Assembly: GCA_965229335.1 (NCBI GenBank)
Contig: OZ245874.1
Span: 3,038,001-3,102,000 of the forward strand
DNA from: JAFKFH01 sp017307375
Lineage (GTDB): Bacteria; Pseudomonadota; Alphaproteobacteria; Ferrovibrionales; Ferrovibrionaceae
Direction of reading: 5' to 3'
DNA: 64,000 nucleotides
Both the position numbers and the translations under genes were made by a program. How positions within the stretch are numbered: the first letter of the stretch is position 1; the number at the start of each line of letters is the position of its first letter. Below are positions 24,710 through 32,899 of the stretch, in pieces. Below the pieces are notes generated by a model. It did not search any database and was not told the DNA's origin. It was given only the letters and a program-made list of their open reading frames with translations.

Positions 24710-26506
24710 ATGACCGATTATGTCGCGCCGATCGAGGACATGCGCTTCGTCCTCAACCATGTCGTGGATCTCGCCGGCCTCGCCCGCCTGCCGAAATTCG
24801 AGCATGTCGAGGCCGACCTGGTCGATGCCGCACTGACCGAAGCCGCCCGACTGGCCAAGGATGTGCTGGGTCCGCTGAACCGGGTCGGGGATACCACCGG
24901 CTCACGCGTCGAAAACGGTGTGGTGCGCACCCCCCCGGGCTTTGCCGAAGCCTACCGGCAGTTCGCCGAAGGCGGCTGGAACGGGGTCCCGTTCGACCCC
25001 GAGACCGGCGGCGGCGGTCTGCCCTGGGCGGTGGCCATGGCGACGCAGGAAATGTTCACCTCGGCCAACATGGCGATGATGCTGTGCCCGCTGCTGACGC
25101 AGGGCGCGGTCGAAGCCATCGCTGCGCACGGCACCGAGGCGCAGAAGGCGATGTACCTGGAAAAGCTGGTCTCCGGCGCCTGGACCGGCACGATGAACCT
25201 GACCGAGCCGAACGCGGGTTCGGACGTCGGCGCCCTGCGCAGCCGCGCGGTGCCCCGCGGTGACGGCAGCTGGGCGATCACCGGCCAGAAGATCTTCATC
25301 ACCTACGGCGAACACGACATGGCCGAGAACATCGTCCATCTCGTCCTGGCCCGCACCCCGAACTCGCCGCCCGGCACCAAGGGCATCTCGCTGTTCATCG
25401 TGCCGAAGTTCTTCGTCAACCCGGATGGCAGCCTGGGCGAGCGCAACGATCTGCGCGTCGTCTCGCTCGAGCACAAGCTCGGCATCCATGCCAGCCCGAC
25501 CTGCGTGATGTCGTTCGGCGATGGCGGCGGCGCCGTCGGCTGGCTGCTTGGAGAAGAGAACAAGGGCATGCGCTGCATGTTCACGATGATGAACAATGCG
25601 CGGCTTTCGGTCGGGCTGCAGGGCGTCGCGATCGCCGAGCGCGCCTACCAGCAGGCGCTTGGCTATGCCCGGGACCGCAAGCAGGGCCGCCATGCCAGCC
25701 AGCCGGCGACGGAATCGGTCGCGATCATCGAGCATGCCGATGTCCGCCGCAACCTGATGCTGATGAAGTCGCAGATCGAGGCCGCGCGCGCCCTCGCCTA
25801 TGTCAACGCCGAAGCGCTGGACCAGGCCCACGGCAACCCGGACAAGGCGGCGGCCGAGCAGGGTTCGGATCTGGCCGAACTGCTGACCCCGCTGACCAAG
25901 GCCTGGGGCACCGATCTCGGCGTGGAGCTGACCTCGATCGGCCTGCAGATCCATGGCGGCATGGGTTTCGTCGAGGAAACCGGCGCCGCCCAGCATTACC
26001 GCGATGCCCGGATCACCCCGATCTATGAGGGCACCAATGGTATCCAGGCGCTCGATCTGGTCGGCCGCAAGCTGCCGATGAAGGGAGGCCAGGTCGCCCG
26101 CGACCTGATCGCGCGGATGGCCGGGCTGGACGCCGAACTCGCCGCCGCCGGCGAGGCGCTGGCGCCGGTGCGGACCCAGCTCAAGCTGGCGGTCGCCGCG
26201 CTGGCCGAGGCGACCGACTGGATGCTCGATCGCCTGAAGGCCGAGCCCGAGGCGGCGCTGGCCGGGGCCACCCCCTATCTGCGGATGTTCGCCACCACCG
26301 TCGGCGGTTATCTGCTGGCCCTGTCGGCGATCGCGGCGCAGAAGCTGATCGCCGGCGGCGAAGACCGGCCGTTCCTGCGCAACAAGCTGGTCACCGCCCG
26401 CTTCTATGCCACCCAGGTCCTGCCTCAGGTTGCCGGGCTTCTGTTGCCCGCGACCGGCGGTACGACCGAACTGGCGGAGGTTACGCCCGACACCCTCGCG
26501 GCCTGA
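24710..26506 (+). CDS. Acyl-CoA dehydrogenase, long DmdC-like form
   Basis: A 598-residue flavoprotein catalysing alpha,beta-dehydrogenation of an acyl-CoA. It matches the long subgroup that includes 3-methylmercaptopropionyl-CoA dehydrogenase (DmdC): N-terminal MTDYVAPIEDMRFVLNHV, FAD/substrate strands MNLTEPNAGSDVGALR and ITGQKIFITYGEHDM, LHGxxGF-type ITSIGLQIHGGMGFVEETGAAQ, and the catalytic Glu region ITPIYEGTNGIQALDL (Glu near 440). A C-terminal extension of about 140 residues is typical of the subgroup. A GCGAGGAGA ribosome site precedes the ATG. The real substrate may be a medium or long acyl-CoA; DMSP use cannot be claimed from this gene alone. Confidence 0.92.
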   Translation: MTDYVAPIEDMRFVLNHVVDLAGLARLPKFEHVEADLVDAALTEAARLAKDVLGPLNRVGDTTGSRVENGVVRTPPGFAEAYRQFAEGGWNGVPFDPETGGGGLPWAVAMATQEMFTSANMAMMLCPLLTQGAVEAIAAHGTEAQKAMYLEKLVSGAWTGTMNLTEPNAGSDVGALRSRAVPRGDGSWAITGQKIFITYGEHDMAENIVHLVLARTPNSPPGTKGISLFIVPKFFVNPDGSLGERNDLRVVSLEHKLGIHASPTCVMSFGDGGGAVGWLLGEENKGMRCMFTMMNNARLSVGLQGVAIAERAYQQALGYARDRKQGRHASQPATESVAIIEHADVRRNLMLMKSQIEAARALAYVNAEALDQAHGNPDKAAAEQGSDLAELLTPLTKAWGTDLGVELTSIGLQIHGGMGFVEETGAAQHYRDARITPIYEGTNGIQALDLVGRKLPMKGGQVARDLIARMAGLDAELAAAGEALAPVRTQLKLAVAALAEATDWMLDRLKAEPEAALAGATPYLRMFATTVGGYLLALSAIAAQKLIAGGEDRPFLRNKLVTARFYATQVLPQVAGLLLPATGGTTELAEVTPDTLAA

Positions 26507-26537
26507 CCTCAGCCGGCGGTATGCCGGCCATGCAGTG

Positions 26538-26567
26538 CGGCGGGTTGACGCAGGCGTCTACCCGCCG
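26538..26567. repeat. Extended hairpin after the acyl-CoA dehydrogenase gene
   Basis: CGGCGGGT and ACCCGCCG flank an inner GACGC/GCGTC stem with a two-base loop and one T-T mismatch, giving 13 pairs. No proper T-run follows (GTAACTTTGC), so termination is possible but unproven. It lies between the dehydrogenase and the hydrolase genes. Confidence 0.4.
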
Positions 26568-26602
26568 GTAACTTTGCTGCATCGCAAGAAAGGTCGTACC
26601 CC

Positions 26603-27643
26603 GTGAACCATATGCTCCCCGATCTGGTCTATCCGCTCGACGGCCGCCCGGCCGACGGCGAGGCGATGGTGGTGGCCCCAGGCGTCTTCTGGGTCCGCAT
26701 GCCGATCGCCATCCCAGGCCTCGACTTCATCAATCTCTATCTGATCGATGACGGCGACGGCTGGACCGTGGTCGACACTGGTTTACGCAGCAAGAAGATC
26801 GAGGAACTGTGGCGCGTCGTCTTCGCCCGGCCCGGCTTCGACAAGCCGGTGCGGCGGGTGATCTGCACCCATTTCCATCCCGACCATATCGGCCAGGCCG
26901 GCTGGTTCGAGGCCGAATACGGGGCGCAATTGTGGATGACCTGGGGCGAATGGACATTCGGGCGCCTGTTGTCGCTCGAGGCCTTGCCCGAACCGCCGCC
27001 GGCCGTCCTGGAGTTCTACAAGCGGGCGGGGCTGGGCGACGAGGCGCTGGCGGCGATGAAGGCGCGGGGCTACGGAAATTTCGGCAAGGCGGTGACGCCT
27101 ATACCGCGTGCCGTGCACCGGATCGTCGATGGCCAGGTGATCAGGATCGGCCGCCAGAGCTGGAAGGTCATCGTCGGCCAGGGCCATTCGCCCGAACATG
27201 CCTGCCTCTACAATGCCGAACTGAACCTGCTGATTTCGGGCGACCAGATCCTGCCGCGCATCTCGCCGCATGTCGGCGTCTATCCCGGCGAACCCGAGGC
27301 CGATCCCTTGAGCCTCTATCTCGGCTCGCTGTCGCGTTTCGATCACCTGCCCGATGACGTCACGGTGCTGCCCGCTCACGGTGATGTGTTCCGCGGGCTG
27401 AAGCGGCGCCTGCGCGACTTGCAGTTGCATCACGACGAGCGTCTCGACGCGCTGGTCGAGGCGCTGGCGACGCCGAAAATGGCCATCGAGACGCTGCCCG
27501 TGCTGTTCCGGCGCGAACTGAAGGGCGAACATGCGATGCTCGGCCTGGGCGAGGCGATCGCCCATCTGCACCTGCTGATCAACCGGGGGCGCGTCACCCG
27601 GTCGCTTGGTCCCGACGGCGCCGACCTCTATGCTGCCGCCTAG
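26603..27643 (+). CDS. Metallo-beta-lactamase-fold hydrolase
   Basis: A 346-residue metallohydrolase. The dinuclear zinc motif HFHPDHIG is near residues 93-100, followed by a Gly-His pair (VGQGHSPEHACLY) and a later DQILPRISPHVG segment; the last His is in LPAHGDV. A C-terminal helical part (VEALATPKMAIETLPVLFRREL) suits the LACTB2-like group, whose members cleave thioesters or RNA. GTG 26603 is used because AAGAAAGG lies nine bases upstream; ATG 26612 is possible. The gene lies between an acyl-CoA dehydrogenase and an SDR, favouring an acyl-thioester or related substrate, by inference. Confidence 0.88.
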   Translation: MNHMLPDLVYPLDGRPADGEAMVVAPGVFWVRMPIAIPGLDFINLYLIDDGDGWTVVDTGLRSKKIEELWRVVFARPGFDKPVRRVICTHFHPDHIGQAGWFEAEYGAQLWMTWGEWTFGRLLSLEALPEPPPAVLEFYKRAGLGDEALAAMKARGYGNFGKAVTPIPRAVHRIVDGQVIRIGRQSWKVIVGQGHSPEHACLYNAELNLLISGDQILPRISPHVGVYPGEPEADPLSLYLGSLSRFDHLPDDVTVLPAHGDVFRGLKRRLRDLQLHHDERLDALVEALATPKMAIETLPVLFRRELKGEHAMLGLGEAIAHLHLLINRGRVTRSLGPDGADLYAAA

Positions 27644-27666
27644 ACAATAACCCGCGGGAGGCGGCC

Positions 27667-28491
27667 ATGGAGACGTTGAAGGGCAAGACCCTGTTCATCA
27701 CCGGGGCCAGCCGCGGCATCGGCCTTGCCATCGCCCTGCGGGCGGCGCGTGACGGCGCCAACATCGCCGTCGCCGCCAAGACGTCCGAACCGCATCCCAA
27801 ACTGCCCGGCACCATCCATACCGCCGCGGCCGAGATTGAGGCGGCCGGCGGCCGCGCCCTGGCCCTGACGGTCGATGTGCGCGAGGAGGATCAGGTCGAG
27901 GCGGCGGTGGCCCGCACGATCGAGACGTTCGGCGGCATCGACATCTGCATCAACAATGCGTCGGCCATTTCGCTGACCGGCACGCTCGACACGCCGATGA
28001 AGCGCTATGACCTGATGCACCAGATCAACGGGCGCGGCACCTATCTCGTCTCGCAGAAATGCCTGCCGCATCTGTTGAAGGCCCGGAATCCGCATATCCT
28101 GAACCTGTCGCCGCCGCTCAACATCGAGGAGCGGTGGTTTGCCCCGCATGTCGCCTATTCGATGGCCAAGTACAATATGAGCCTGTGTGTCCTGGGCATG
28201 GCCGGCGAGTTCCGCGACCAGGGTGTCGGCGTGAACGCGCTGTGGCCCAAGACGGCGATCGATACCTCGGCGATGCGCCTGCTGGGCGGCGATGCGGCGA
28301 TGCGCAAATGCCGCAAGCCCGAGATCATGGCCGATGCCGCGCACGTGATCCTGACCCGTGACGCCCGGGCGTTCACCGGCAACTTCTGCATCGACGAGGA
28401 AATCCTGCGTTCGGCCGGAATCACCGATTTTTCTGCCTACCGGCACGACGGCGTGCTCGAACAGGACTTGTTGCCCGACTTCTTCGTGTAG
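27667..28491 (+). CDS. SDR-family oxidoreductase, HSDL2-like
   Basis: A 274-residue SDR. It has ITGASRGIG (12-20), a longer loop after strand 2 (AAKTSEPHPKLPGTIHTAA) that marks the hydroxysteroid-dehydrogenase-like-2 group, VDVRE, INNASAI, and YSMAKYN as the catalytic Tyr/Lys; the usual Ser position reads LNLSPPL. HSDL2-like enzymes are linked to fatty-acid metabolism in other organisms. A GGGAGGCGGCC ribosome site precedes ATG 27667, 23 bp after the hydrolase gene, so the three genes from 24710 may be co-transcribed. The exact substrate is unknown. Confidence 0.9.
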   Translation: METLKGKTLFITGASRGIGLAIALRAARDGANIAVAAKTSEPHPKLPGTIHTAAAEIEAAGGRALALTVDVREEDQVEAAVARTIETFGGIDICINNASAISLTGTLDTPMKRYDLMHQINGRGTYLVSQKCLPHLLKARNPHILNLSPPLNIEERWFAPHVAYSMAKYNMSLCVLGMAGEFRDQGVGVNALWPKTAIDTSAMRLLGGDAAMRKCRKPEIMADAAHVILTRDARAFTGNFCIDEEILRSAGITDFSAYRHDGVLEQDLLPDFFV

Positions 28492-28528
28492 TATGCCTGC
28501 TATTCCGTCAATGCATGGGAATTGGGTG

Positions 28529-28558
28529 TTGACGCTACCGAATTGGTAGATAATTATA
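28529..28558 (+). promoter_or_regulatory. Candidate metNIQ promoter with an internal palindrome
   Basis: TTGACG (28529-28534) is followed after 17 bp by AATTAT (28552-28557) in a strikingly AT-rich patch. Between them lies the palindrome CTACC-GAATT-GGTAG (28535-28549), exactly where a repressor would block RNA polymerase. It is about 45 bp upstream of the riboswitch. Confidence 0.5.
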
Positions 28559-28595
28559 GATGCACCGCAGCAATGCGGTCGGGTGGCCCCGTAAT

Positions 28596-28655
28596 CGGCC
28601 CGCGGGATTTGATCGGAGCAGCTTGCGCCGCGTGATCAAGAGCTAAAGCGCCACG
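28596..28655 (+). promoter_or_regulatory. SAM-II (SAM-alpha) riboswitch
   Basis: The sequence shows the ordered consensus of the alphaproteobacterial SAM-II element: P1 left arm CGCGG (28601-28605), GATTTGA (28606-28612), a loop ending GCTTGC (28621-28626), P1 right arm CCGCG (28628-28632), TGATCAA (28633-28639) and GCTAAAG (28642-28648). The P1 arms are perfectly complementary. SAM-II elements are known upstream of metA, metX, metZ and other methionine genes and lower expression when SAM is bound. Its place before metNIQ fits that role. The assignment is from conserved blocks read by eye; the pseudoknot pairing was not fully modelled. Confidence 0.75.
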
Positions 28656-28699
28656 ACGCGTTTCGTGGGTTCCGACTGTCAAGTTCGAGGAGTCCTACG

Positions 28700-28732
28700 A
28701 TGCTCATGTGCTGTTGCGGCCGCGTCCTCTAA
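28700..28732 (+). CDS. Ten-codon Cys-rich leader peptide (MLMCCCGRVL)
   Basis: A very short ORF, ATG CTC ATG TGC TGT TGC GGC CGC GTC CTC TAA, lies between the riboswitch and metN. GAGGAG at 28687-28692 is seven bases upstream of the ATG, an ideal ribosome site. Three consecutive Cys codons make it look like an attenuator that senses Cys-tRNA charging. Its stop codon runs into a GCCC-CTCG-GGGC hairpin, and the CCTCTAA at its end is partly complementary to the metN ribosome site TTGAGG (28795-28800). A stalled ribosome could thus expose or hide the metN start. Too short for gene callers; function is inferred. Confidence 0.6.
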   Translation: MLMCCCGRVL

Positions 28733-28807
28733 GCCCCTCGGGGCGACTTCCCCCTTCCGCATAAACCTTTGACGCCGCGCCTCCGTGCGCGTGCCTTGAG
28801 GTAAATC

Positions 28808-29899
28808 ATGACGTCTATTGCCAACGGCGCGGGGGCTGCGCCGCCGCCGATGATCGTGCTGTCGGGCCTGTCCAAGGTCTTCCAGGGACCGAACGGCCCG
28901 GTCAATGCGCTGTCCGATATCGATATCGAGATCGGTCGCGGCGAAGTCTTCGGCGTGATCGGCCGATCCGGCGCCGGCAAGTCGACGCTGTTGCGCTGCC
29001 TCAACCTGCTGGAACGGCCGACGACGGGTACGGTGACCGTTGCCGGTCGGGACCTGACCAGGCTGGACCGTTCGGGCCTCAACGCGGCGCGGCGCGAGAT
29101 CGGGATGATCTTCCAGCATTTCAATCTGCTGGCCGGCCGCACCGTCTATGACAACGTCGCCCTGCCGCTCGAACTCGCCGGGGCCGACCGGGCGACGATC
29201 GCCCGCACCGTGCCGCCGCTGCTCGATCTCGTCGGGCTGTCCGAGCGCGCGAACTATTACCCGCGCAGTCTCTCGGGCGGGCAGAAGCAGCGGGTCGGCA
29301 TCGCCCGGGCGCTGGCGACCAACCCGAAGGTCCTGCTCTGCGACGAGGCGACCTCGGCGTTGGACCCGGAGACGACGCTGTCGATCCTGAAGCTGCTCGA
29401 CAAGCTGAAGCGCGAGCTCGGCCTCACGATCGTGCTGATTACCCACGAGATGTCGGTCATCAAGGAGATCGCCGACCGCGTCGCTGTCATCGACGGCGGC
29501 CGCATCGTCGAGCAGGGCAGGGTCTACGACGTGCTGAGCCGCCCGCGCGAGGCGGTAACCCGCGCGCTGGTCGGCGAGGTGATGGGGCATCTGGTGCCCG
29601 ACGATCTCGCCGAGCGCCTGGCCGGGCGGGTCCCGGGCGGGGCGCTGTGGCGCATCCTGTTCATCGGCGAGGCCGGCTATGAGCCGGTGATTTCGGAACT
29701 GGCACGCCGGTTCGACATCGACCTGAACCTGGTGCACGGCCGTATCGAGACGATCCAGGGCGAGCCGTTCGGCAGCCTGGTCGTCAACGTCATCGGCAGC
29801 GAGGCGAAGCTGCGCCAGGCCCTCGGCTATCTGAAGATCCGCCATCTCGACGTAGAGGAGATCGGGCATGTCGTCCGCGATGATCGCGCTGTTTCTTGA
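28808..29899 (+). CDS. metN: Methionine ABC transporter ATPase MetN
   Basis: A 363-residue ATPase of the D/L-methionine importer. Walker A is GRSGAGKST (52-60), Q-loop GMIFQHFNLL, signature SLSGGQKQRVGIARAL, Walker B LLCDEATSALDPETT and switch His in ITHEMSVIKEI. After residue 270 a NIL domain (WRILFIGEAGYEPVISELAR, GEPFGSLVVNVIG) provides the methionine-sensing C terminus that causes trans-inhibition in MetN proteins. A TTGAGG ribosome site is seven bases before the ATG. It follows the riboswitch and leader ORF and overlaps metI by 32 bp. Confidence 0.96.
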   Translation: MTSIANGAGAAPPPMIVLSGLSKVFQGPNGPVNALSDIDIEIGRGEVFGVIGRSGAGKSTLLRCLNLLERPTTGTVTVAGRDLTRLDRSGLNAARREIGMIFQHFNLLAGRTVYDNVALPLELAGADRATIARTVPPLLDLVGLSERANYYPRSLSGGQKQRVGIARALATNPKVLLCDEATSALDPETTLSILKLLDKLKRELGLTIVLITHEMSVIKEIADRVAVIDGGRIVEQGRVYDVLSRPREAVTRALVGEVMGHLVPDDLAERLAGRVPGGALWRILFIGEAGYEPVISELARRFDIDLNLVHGRIETIQGEPFGSLVVNVIGSEAKLRQALGYLKIRHLDVEEIGHVVRDDRAVS

Positions 29900-30521
29900 C
29901 GCCCTCTGGGAGACGCTCGGCATGGTCGGGGCCGCCGGGCTGATCGCAACCGTCGTCGGCCTGCCGCTCGGCGTCATCCTGCTGACGACCGCAAAGGGCC
30001 ATATCTTCGCCCATGCCGGCGTCAACCGCGCGCTTGGCTTCGTCGTCAACGCCACGCGCTCGACCCCGTTCGTCATCCTGATGGTGGCGATCATCCCGTT
30101 CACCCGCGCCGTGGTCGGCACCTCGATCGGCACGGCGGCCGCCGTCGTGCCGCTGACCATCGCCGCGATCCCGTTCATCGCCCGACTGTTCGAGCAGGCT
30201 ATGCGCGAGATCGACCCGGGGCTGATCGAGGCCCTGCAGGCGATGGGCGCCACCCGCCTGCAGATCGTGCGCAAGGTGCTGATCCCCGAGGCGCTGCCCG
30301 GCCTTGTCGCGGCCGTCACCGTGACCCTGGTCAGCCTGATCGGCTATTCCGCGATGGCCGGGGCGATCGGCGGCGGCGGCCTCGGCGATCTCGGCATCCG
30401 CTACGGCTACCAGCGCTTCCTGCCGGAAGTGATGCTCGCCGTCGTCGTCGTCCTCATCGTTCTCGTCCAGTTCGTGCAATCGGCCGGCGACGCCCTGGTG
30501 CGCCGCTTCAGCCGCAAGTGA
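29868..30521 (+). CDS. metI: Methionine ABC transporter permease MetI
   Basis: A 217-residue permease with five membrane segments. It has the MetI pattern LWETLGMVGAAGLIATVVGLPLG, NATRSTPFVILMVAIIPFTR, and the coupling-helix region DPGLIEALQAMGATRLQIVRKVLIPEALP, ending with GGGGLGDLGIRYGYQRF. It forms the channel with MetN. The ATG at 29868 lies inside the metN gene, giving a 32-bp overlap and tight coupling. Confidence 0.96.
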   Translation: MSSAMIALFLDALWETLGMVGAAGLIATVVGLPLGVILLTTAKGHIFAHAGVNRALGFVVNATRSTPFVILMVAIIPFTRAVVGTSIGTAAAVVPLTIAAIPFIARLFEQAMREIDPGLIEALQAMGATRLQIVRKVLIPEALPGLVAAVTVTLVSLIGYSAMAGAIGGGGLGDLGIRYGYQRFLPEVMLAVVVVLIVLVQFVQSAGDALVRRFSRK

Positions 30522-30544
30522 TCCAGTAGAAGGAAATCGACATA

Positions 30545-31303
30545 ATGTTCGCCTCCCTGCGCAAGACCCTCGCCGTCGCGCTGTTCGCCGGCGCCGCCTT
30601 CATCCAGCCGGCGGCGGCCGACGGCACGCTGAAGGTCGGCGTCACCGCCGGCCCGCATGCCCAGATTCTCGAAGTGGCCAAGACCCTCGCCGCCAGGAAC
30701 GGGCTGAAGATCAACATCGTCGAATTCTCCGACTACATTCAGCCGAACGCGGCGCTGGCCCAGGGCGATCTCGACGTCAACATCTACCAGCACCGACCGT
30801 TCCTCGATCAGCAGGTCAAGGATCGCGGCTACAAGATCGTCGCCGTTGCCGACACCGTCGTCTTTCCGATGGGCATCTATTCCAAGAAGGTCAAGAAGCT
30901 GGACGAACTGAAGGCCGGCGCGCGCATTGCCATCCCGAACGATCCGACCAATGGCGGCCGGGCGCTGCTGCTGCTGGAAAAGGTCGGGCTGATCAAGCTC
31001 GATCCCAAGGCGGGCCTCAAGGCCGGCCCGGCCGACGTCACCGACAATCCGCGCAAGCTGAAGATCGTCGAGCTCGAGGCCGCGCAGTTGCCGCGCGCGC
31101 TGGACGAGGTCGACGCCGCCGCGGTCAATACCAATTACGCACTGCCTGCAGGGCTGGTGCCGACCCGTGATGCGATCGCCATCGAGACCCCGGAATCGCC
31201 CTATGTGAACATCATCGCCGTGCGCCAGGGCGACGAGAACAAGCCCGACATCAAGGCGTTCATCCAGAAGACCTTCCAGGATTCGGTCGTCGCAGCCTGG
31301 TGA
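30545..31303 (+). CDS. metQ: Methionine-binding protein MetQ
   Basis: A 252-residue NlpA-family binding protein. A cleavable signal (MFASLRKTLAVALFAGAAFI, ending PAAADG) replaces the lipoprotein signal of E. coli MetQ; no lipobox Cys is present, so it is probably free in the periplasm. Conserved parts are LKVGVTAGPHAQILEVA, VEFSDYIQPNAALAQGDLDVN, IYQHRPFLD, IAIPNDPTNGGRALLLLE and NTNYALPAGL. An AAGGAA site precedes the ATG, 23 bp after metI. It is the last gene of metNIQ and is followed by a terminator. Confidence 0.96.
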   Translation: MFASLRKTLAVALFAGAAFIQPAAADGTLKVGVTAGPHAQILEVAKTLAARNGLKINIVEFSDYIQPNAALAQGDLDVNIYQHRPFLDQQVKDRGYKIVAVADTVVFPMGIYSKKVKKLDELKAGARIAIPNDPTNGGRALLLLEKVGLIKLDPKAGLKAGPADVTDNPRKLKIVELEAAQLPRALDEVDAAAVNTNYALPAGLVPTRDAIAIETPESPYVNIIAVRQGDENKPDIKAFIQKTFQDSVVAAW

Positions 31304-31333
31304 CCGCCGCCCGGTAACGGGGATCACGAATGG

Positions 31334-31370
31334 TGCCGCACCCAATTGCTTAGGGTGCGGCATTTCTTTA
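31334..31370 (+). terminator. Rho-independent terminator of metNIQ
   Basis: Perfect ten-base arms TGCCGCACCC (31334-31343) and GGGTGCGGCA (31353-31362) with a nine-base loop are followed by TTTCTTTA. It lies 30 bp after metQ and separates it from the carbonic anhydrase gene. Confidence 0.92.
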
Positions 31371-31413
31371 TCTTCCGGGCCAGCTTTCAAGAAATTGCAG
31401 GGTAGGCCCGTCG

Positions 31414-32070
31414 ATGACCCAGGATAACCGGCAGGACTTCATCAATCGGCTGATCGCCGGGTCCCGCATCTTCCGGACCCAGCATTACGAGATGCATCCG
31501 GAACAGTTCGCGCCGCTGAAGGACGGTCAGGCGCCACCGGCCCTGGTCATCTCCTGCTCGGATTCGCGCATCGACCCGGCGCTTGTACTGCAGTCCCGCC
31601 CCGGCGACCTGTTCCTGGTCCGCAACGTTGCCAATCTGGTGCCGCGCTACAATCCCGGCGCGATCGACTCCACCTCTGCCGCGATCGAATATGCCGTGCG
31701 CGACCTCGGCGTCGCCCACATCATCGTGCTGGGTCATGCCAAGTGCGGCGGCATCATGGCGCTCGGGCTGTCGATGCAGAGCAAGCCGATGCAGCGCGAC
31801 TTCATCGGCCCGTGGGTCGAGATCGCCGACATGGCCTGCTGGCACTATCTGAAGGCGACCCACTCGGAAGATCGCGAACATATCGATCAGACCCAGCTCG
31901 AGCAGTGGTCGATCCGCAACTCGCTCGACAATCTGCATACCTTCCCGTGGCTTGCCGAGAAGGTCGCGGAAGGCAAGTTGAAGCTGCACGGCTGGTGGTT
32001 CGACCTCGACCACGGCCAGCTCTGGGGGCTCGACCCCGAAACCAAGGAATTCGCCCGGCTCGGCAATTGA
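31414..32070 (+). CDS. Beta-class carbonic anhydrase
   Basis: A 218-residue zinc enzyme interconverting CO2 and bicarbonate. Zinc ligands are Cys48 in VISCSDSR, His108 and Cys111 in GHAKCGG; Asp50 and Arg52 form the catalytic dyad. LFLVRNVANLVPRY and STSAAIEYAVRDLGV are typical of the clade. Length is normal, with no signal peptide, so it is cytoplasmic. It lies after the metNIQ terminator and 13 bp before the HlyD-family gene; the spacing allows co-transcription but the functions are unrelated. Bicarbonate made here could serve the biotin carboxylases of the cell. Confidence 0.94.
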   Translation: MTQDNRQDFINRLIAGSRIFRTQHYEMHPEQFAPLKDGQAPPALVISCSDSRIDPALVLQSRPGDLFLVRNVANLVPRYNPGAIDSTSAAIEYAVRDLGVAHIIVLGHAKCGGIMALGLSMQSKPMQRDFIGPWVEIADMACWHYLKATHSEDREHIDQTQLEQWSIRNSLDNLHTFPWLAEKVAEGKLKLHGWWFDLDHGQLWGLDPETKEFARLGN

Positions 32071-32083
32071 GGGTTTCGGCCGG

Positions 32084-32899
32084 ATGAGCATCACCGAGGA
32101 CGCGCCGGATCCGCCGTGGCTGCGCCTTGGCGGTCGGGCGCTGGCGCTGGCGATCGTCGCCGGGGCGGCTTATTCGGTCTATCGGGTCAACGTCGATGCC
32201 TTCGACTACCCCCGTACCGACGATGCCGTGGTACGCGCCAACGTCATCGGTATCGCGCCCGAGGTCGGGGGGCGGGTGCTCGCGCTGCATGTCCAGGACA
32301 ATCAGGAAGTCGCCGCAGGCGCCCTGCTGTTCGAGATCGATCCTGCGCCCTACGAGGCGGAGCGGGCGGTCGCCGCCGCCGAACTGGACGCGGCGCGCGC
32401 AACCGCCGGCGCAGCCGATGACCCGGCCGGCGCCGCCAGGGTGCGCGCGGCCGAGGCGCGGCTGCGCCGCGCCGAACTGAACCTCGGCTATACCCAGGTA
32501 AGAGCGCCCTTGGATGCCCGGGTCGCCAACATGAACATCGCCGCCGGTGCCTTTGCCCGCGAGGGGCAGCCGCTGTTCAGCCTGATCGATCTCGACCGCT
32601 GGTGGGTCGTGGCGAACTTCCAGGAAAGCTACATCGACCGCATCAAGCCCGGCGATGCCGCCGCCGTGCGCCTGGTGGCCTATCCCGATGCGGTGTTCGC
32701 GGGCCGGGTCCAGGACATCGGCTGGGGCATCGCGGTCGAGGATGGCGCGCCTGGCGCGCCGCCGAAGGTCGCGCCGATCACCAACTGGGTGCGCATCGCC
32801 AACCGCCTGCCGGTGCGGATCGCGCTGCCCCCGCCGGCGCCCGGCCAGCCCTACCGCATGGGGTTGACCGCGACGGTGACGGTCAATCGCGCCAACTAG
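32084..32899 (+). CDS. HlyD/AaeA-type membrane-fusion protein
   Basis: A 271-residue periplasmic adaptor of an efflux system. A single N-terminal membrane anchor (ALALAIVAGAAYSVYRV, about 19-35) precedes the lipoyl half-motif YPRTDDAVVRANVIGIAPEVGGRVLAL, a short helical hairpin (about 90-135), the second half-motif LNLGYTQVRAPLDARVANMNIAAGAF and a beta-barrel part (VVANFQESYIDRIKPGDAAAVRL). It resembles AaeA/EmrA. Its expected pump, the FUSC protein, is on the opposite strand and the two stop codons share the palindrome CTAG. Confidence 0.9.
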   Translation: MSITEDAPDPPWLRLGGRALALAIVAGAAYSVYRVNVDAFDYPRTDDAVVRANVIGIAPEVGGRVLALHVQDNQEVAAGALLFEIDPAPYEAERAVAAAELDAARATAGAADDPAGAARVRAAEARLRRAELNLGYTQVRAPLDARVANMNIAAGAFAREGQPLFSLIDLDRWWVVANFQESYIDRIKPGDAAAVRLVAYPDAVFAGRVQDIGWGIAVEDGAPGAPPKVAPITNWVRIANRLPVRIALPPPAPGQPYRMGLTATVTVNRAN

